Assembly (NCBI GenBank): GCA_018894105.1
Contig: CM032117.1
Span: 48,766,503-48,830,502, forward strand
Source: Jacaranda mimosifolia
Lineage: Eukaryota > Streptophyta > Magnoliopsida > Lamiales > Bignoniaceae
Direction of reading: 5' to 3'
Length of the DNA: 64,000 nucleotides
The translations under genes were made by a program, and so were the position numbers. Below are positions 59,353 through 64,000 of the stretch, piece by piece; the first letter of the stretch is position 1; every line of letters starts with the position of its first letter. Below the pieces are notes generated by a model. The model did no database searches. It saw only the letters and a program-made list of their open reading frames with translations, and had not been told where the DNA came from.

Positions 59353-62300
59353 TACTACTAGTGTTCATGAAGAGCAATTAGTTTGTGGCAACTTTAATTT
59401 TAAAGGTAAGACTTCAATTAATAATTTTCAAATATTCAATATAATGTTTAAAATAGTAATTTTCAATATATTTTATTACACTTTCTCCAAACAAACACAA
59501 GTTGAATAAACTTGTTAAATAAACACATTTCAACATTCTCTAACGAGGTAAATTTAAAAAGTCATGTTTCAAAAAAATTGGAAAAAATAACATAAACATT
59601 TCAAAAAAATTTAAGATGAATTTACTTGTGGCCATTTTGTATATGGCAATTTGACATACCCCTTTTTCTTAACATGCAACACCTTGAAAAATAATATGGC
59701 CCAAAAATGTTTAATCTATTGCAAAATTAATAAACTATAAAATGTTTAAGATGCAAGGTAAGTTGTTGACTTCATATACAACTTTTATTTTTCAGATGTG
59801 TTTCAAAACAATAAATATATATATATGTATATATACTTCGCAAAAAATTTTAATCTTCAGTTAAAACCTTTTTTTTTTTTTTTTTTGCCATTCATCTTGT
59901 GCCAAAATGAACAAATCAGAGCATATAGTAAATACAAGGTCATTATTTGACTTCATATTCAAATTGATTTGTTGGACATAATAGAAAAAAAAATTTAAAT
60001 CACATTTAAAACTTCTAAGAAATCAAGTTTTTTTGGCACATTTTTTGCACAATTTTTTCACTTTTTTTCTTTATTTAATCGTTTCATTCCTCTTCATTTA
60101 AGAATTGTTTTTTTTAGTAATTGTGTCAGTTTACCATTTCTCATTCCTCTAATGAAAAATTTATAGGAAATGTGTCATTTAAAACTTCATGTAAGAAATG
60201 TGTCATTTTTCACATTTAAGAACTCATGTTTCACATTTTTTAAAGAATTTTTAGTCTATTGCGAAAATAATAAACTATAAAATGTTTAAGAATTATTTTT
60301 ATTCAATTTTTTCATTCTGCTTCATTCATTTAAGAATTGTCCCATTTTACCATTTCTTTACTACAGGTTCACCCATATTTTTTGGGAGTAGTCAAAAGAA
60401 ATTTTTAAAACACTATTTAAACTTTATAAAAGAATATGTTTTGTTCACCTATATGTTTGTTTCCTACCAATCACTCTTTAAATTTGTACCCAAAACTGGA
60501 ATCAATCAACCTTGAAGCAGATAAACTGATAAAAAGCCTTTTGTTTTTTTAACAATTATGACCTCCAAATCCAATAAATACAATCATACTTGTTCCATTG
60601 AATGAAAAAGAACATAAATTGGAAGCACCGAAACTGGCAGCAGAGCATATGAATACAAATGATCATAATTTACAAACTTAACTAACACACCTTACATGCT
60701 ATTGAAAGAAAAATAAACGTACATCCAACTACATAAGAAAGCTACTTTAGATCCTAATGCTACAATCGGATACAAACATATTACACTTTCTGCTACAAGT
60801 GGAGAACATTTCATTGGATGGCTCTTGAAAATGTTGGGTGGTTTGGAAGGGATGATGACATATGAAGCCATTTCCCTTTATACACTACCACCATTATTTA
60901 ACTTGTTTTATTACTCCACACACACACACACACACCCCTAATGGTTTGACTTATATGTAAATGCATGACCAACTACAACACCTAAGACACAAATGCACAA
61001 AAATTCCTACATAAAAAATCCCAACTCATAAACTGCCACAATATGCAAATATGTTTAATTTAGTGGTATTTTGAAGACAACTATCCATTCTAATTCTTCC
61101 CCAAAACCACTGCATAATGACCCTATCCAAAAGAGGCCCTAAATGTAATAGGACAACTACAATCAAATAGCATAGCACCATAGGAGGTTACCCTCACCCA
61201 AACAGATTACCCTCCCCAAAATAGGACCTAAACTAGGCACAAGACCAAATCTGACAGCAGGACAAGTAAAATGCACAGGCATGGAGTGCTAACAATGTAT
61301 CCAACAAACCTCTCTATGTTATGATATTATGAAGTCAACATAGACTTTATATGGAGTGATAAAAACACAAACTCAACTCTCAAGACTCAATACCTCAGGC
61401 ACTAGACTGCATGACTAACAAGCCAGGAAGCACACAGGCTACCTCAAATATAGTGAACAATGGATATCTCATGCAGCAGCTATTCTGTGACTGTTCAAAG
61501 TCACACAAATCGCAGACTGCGATTGTTTAAACTGAAGACCAGTGGGTGGTCTTCTCCAATTAGGTAAAGGTCACCATGGATGTATACTTACTTCTCCACT
61601 CGCAGGATGGAGAAAACTCAAACATGGCGTCGTTGCATTTACACTACACATGCATCAATTCTCATAAACCAACCAACAAAGTAGAAGCTTCAAATTAGAA
61701 CAAATAGTGGGAATTCAACATGAAATTCAGCACCCCTAATACACAAACATAATTAAAGCAACCAAATAATCATTTAAACTACTTATCATACTACTAATTT
61801 GAAGCAATCACCACGGATTCAACTCCACATATACATAGGCCAAGAACTTTAGACTTTACAGCTTAGAAGAAGCAAAATGGCAACACATAAATGGGTCAAC
61901 GAGATTCAAAGTACAGTTGAAAGCAGAAGATGAATTTTCTTTCAAAACTCCCCCTTCTAATGCAGCCTCTACACACTTGTAATCCCCAATATTGTCACCA
62001 CAGCTGGATAATGTATGGTATGCCATTGTGAAAGTGTGTGCAGTGTGAGAGAAGTTTAAAAGTGAATGTGGTGTATGATGCATGCAACACTTAGATGATG
62101 AGTCTGGGAATCCTAAAGTGGATGTATATATAGAGTAAATAAGGTTAGATGGCCAAAATAAGACACAGACACACACAATGCAATTCCAAATCAAAATTTA
62201 TAATACATGTGATGTAGCGGCCTAAGGTATGTCAGCCTTATCAAAAGATAACATGTTAAGATAGCCAATATGGGAGAATCCAGCCAAGCAGTGCGAGGGG

Positions 62301-63359
62301 TAAAGTGAAAGTTGGAAGAACCTATAGAGTGTAGACTACTAGCAATACATGAGCCAAGTATAGTTGGTGTTCACTAATGTAGTGAATCATAGTGATAAAG
62401 TAACATAAAACACCCGCCCGTACTATAATTACCCAACTAAGAACTAATAAAGGACACAATATACACTGGATTTAAACCAAGAAAGGAGTATGAACAAATA
62501 ATTTTTGGAATCATAAATCCATCAACTAGTCTACTCGTGTAGGTGAAAAGCAGAAATTGACAAGACATTCAACAAAATATTAAGCCTTTGACCCCCAATT
62601 TAAATCAAAATAAACAGATAGCATCGCCCATGGCCTTTAAGAAATTTGTCTAACACCCACAGTAGACATTAACAAAGCTTACCGAGATAGCATGGCCCTA
62701 TGCCATGGAAAGATGTTTGGGCAACAGGCAAAATAAAAACAGCAAACCCGTGAGGAAATCATCAAAAAACATTAGGCAAACAGTTAAAGCAACTATGGCA
62801 AAGAAACGAATATGAATTCAAAAAAGCCCATCATTCAAAATTGCATAAACAGAATTTGCACATGCGGAAACAAATTCAACATCCCAACAAACCTTTAACA
62901 CCCCCCCTTTAGAACATAAACATCCTAATACGCTGTTTGCAGAAAAACCGTAGAAGGATTTTTTGCAAAATCAAACCCATGTAATTTATATAAGGTGAAC
63001 CCAACATCGTAGTCAACAATAATCCCCTAATCTAATAAAATCAACATCCTAATCCTCCATTGTAAGAAAACCCTACAAATTTTTTGTTTCAGATTCAACA
63101 GAAAACATAAGTATGAACCTAATCCCCACTCATCGTCCTAACAGGCATATCAAACGTGGGAGAGATGACAAAATTAGTAAGGAGTAGTGATGGTTGTGGA
63201 GAAGATGCGATTTTGCGGACAAAATAGTGGGAGAAACAAAAAAGAGGAAGGGCGCAGAGAGAGGAGAGAGAGTAAGAGAGTGAGGGAGAGAACATAGAGT
63301 TAAGAGAGTGAGAGAGAGCAGAGAATTGGAGACAAAGGGGCCTAGGGTGTCAGGGTAGG
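59353..63359. other. Long non-coding interior of the PIF/Harbinger element
   Basis: No recognisable protein domain. Two diverged copies of a segment (ATAAACTATAAAATGTTTAAG at about 59729 and 60272) sit roughly 540 bp apart, and a nearby AAGAATTGT..ACCATTTCT segment is repeated at about 60100 and 60331. A short (CA)n lies at about 60915-60936. Near 63230-63340 the sequence is GA-rich on the plus strand, i.e. CT-rich on the minus strand, and may be a transcription start region for the minus-strand ORFs. Confidence 0.4.
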
Positions 63360-63624
63360 TCAAGTTAGGATGTAGGGGGTTTTGGAATTGTTTTGTGAGG
63401 GCTTTTTGGGTATTGAAAATTTATTTTTTGGGATATGGATTGGAGAATGTGTATCTATTTTGTAATTATTATGGGAGAATGAAAATTTTTTGGGAGAAGC
63501 CAAAAGAACAGGCCTTAAAATTTTTTTATAAAATAATTTAACTTTTCGAGCTCGATCATTTGATTTAAGCTCGAGTTTGAGCCTGGAAAAATGGTCAAAG
63601 TTCATCTCAGCTCGTTTGCATCCT

Positions 63625-64000
63625 TAAATTGAACCACATAATATATTAATTTTAGGACTTTTTGTTCATTTCATTTTGTAGTATCTATTAGCATTATAAA
63701 AATATTAAAATCACAACGTAACTTGTTTTTAATAATAGCATACTTTTTCAAATTTTATTCACCCACTCTCTTTAATTTTTATATCTTTTGATATCAATCA
63801 AATTGTCTCTTTTAACTTCTTAAAATGACATTATTTCTTTACTTTATATTGATTTAATTAAGCAGCACATAAATTAATAAAAATATATCATCAAGAAAAT
63901 AAGTGAACAAGTATTTTAATTGGATACATAATTTATAATAAAAACTTGCTTGAATCTTTTGAATTTTTTATAACATCTCAATGGAAAGAAATCATGTCTA
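63625..64000. other. Gene-free end of the window
   Basis: AT-rich sequence outside the Mutator-type MITE. Nothing recognisable. Confidence 0.4.

Larger units (their letters stand above)
53599..63515 (-). mobile_element. About 9.9 kb PIF/Harbinger element with four coding relics
   Basis: Left end TAA/GGGCATGTTCTTTTGG and right end CCAAAAGAACAGGCCTTAA are inverted repeats next to TAA or TTA, the PIF/Harbinger target. Inside, all coding relics read on the minus strand, in order: Myb/SANT-like ORF1 (59176-58150), DDE transposase (57903-56630), GRF zinc finger ORF (56330-55871), and a second Myb/SANT-like relic (55660-54728). A CT-rich leader on the minus strand lies just inside the right end (63230-63340). 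The left terminal 300 bp also occur at 5761. Confidence 0.7.
53416..63624. mobile_element. Mutator-type MITE split by the PIF/Harbinger insertion
   Basis: The outer ends TGCAAACGAACTGAG (53420) and CTCAGCTCGTTTGCA (about 63606-63620) are inverted repeats, and the flanks ACTGAACTA (53407-53415) and ATTGAACCA (63628-63636) match at 7 of 9. Only about 180 bp on the left and 110 bp on the right belong to this element (GCTCGAG-rich arms); the rest is the inserted element at 53599. Confidence 0.55.

Noticed and set aside
63130..63363. Ser/Leu-rich minus-strand frame near the Harbinger right end
   Set aside because: Produced by the CT-rich repeat; no conserved motif. It is more likely untranslated leader.
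1..64000. Endogenous pararetrovirus, rRNA, CRISPR or bacterial operon
   Set aside because: No movement-protein or pararetroviral polymerase motifs, no rRNA-like blocks, no regular spacer-repeat arrays and no bacterial-type gene packing were seen.

Overview
The window is nuclear DNA of a flowering plant, most likely a eudicot. It is very AT-rich, gene-poor and packed with transposons. The real genes have GT-AG introns, the LTR elements are plant-type, and the host genes belong to plant families (phytocyanins, a KIX8/9-type adaptor, phospholipase D alpha). No operons, rRNA, CRISPR or organellar blocks were seen. I could not fix the species.

Host genes: (1) on the minus strand, the first coding exon of a phospholipase D alpha gene (2504-2409), with the rest not in the window; (2) on the minus strand, a three-exon gene (30506-27131) for a 365-residue secreted, probably GPI-anchored protein with two phytocyanin domains in tandem; (3) on the plus strand, a two-exon single-domain phytocyanin (43254-44488) with a likely 1-base deletion in exon 1; (4) on the minus strand, a four-exon KIX8/KIX9-like transcriptional adaptor (49232-47655, 411 residues, EAR motif). 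The two phytocyanin genes share intron position and phase and lie about 13 kb apart, so they are probably a local family.

Transposon layout: 3.7-4.1 kb Tourist-like MITE; 4.77-21.30 kb a CACTA-like element (ACT duplication on both sides) holding a truncated PIF/Harbinger end and a Ty3/gypsy-type element with 2-3 kb LTRs, inside whose left LTR sits a second, gag-protease-only LTR element (8137-14602); 22.3-23.3 kb hAT transposase relic; 23.85-24.23 kb Tourist-like MITE; 24.32-26.40 kb a near-palindromic Mutator-like foldback element with about 1 kb arms; MITEs inside both introns of the tandem phytocyanin gene; 32.6-36.5 kb relic of a transposon ORF with a Ulp1-protease-like part, broken by a Mutator-type MITE; 37.3-38.3 kb CACTA-like repeats; 39.2-42.0 kb probable LTR fragment; tRNA-derived SINEs near 43.8, 44.7 and 51.1 kb; 53.6-63.5 kb a roughly 10 kb PIF/Harbinger element that itself sits inside a Mutator-type MITE.

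The most unusual objects are the PIF/Harbinger element, which carries a GRF zinc finger ORF and a second Myb/SANT-like relic besides the usual Myb-like ORF and DDE transposase, the long foldback element, and the tandem phytocyanin gene. All transposon ORFs seen carry stops or frameshifts, so they look inactive. All identifications come from reading the sequence and family knowledge; no database search was run.
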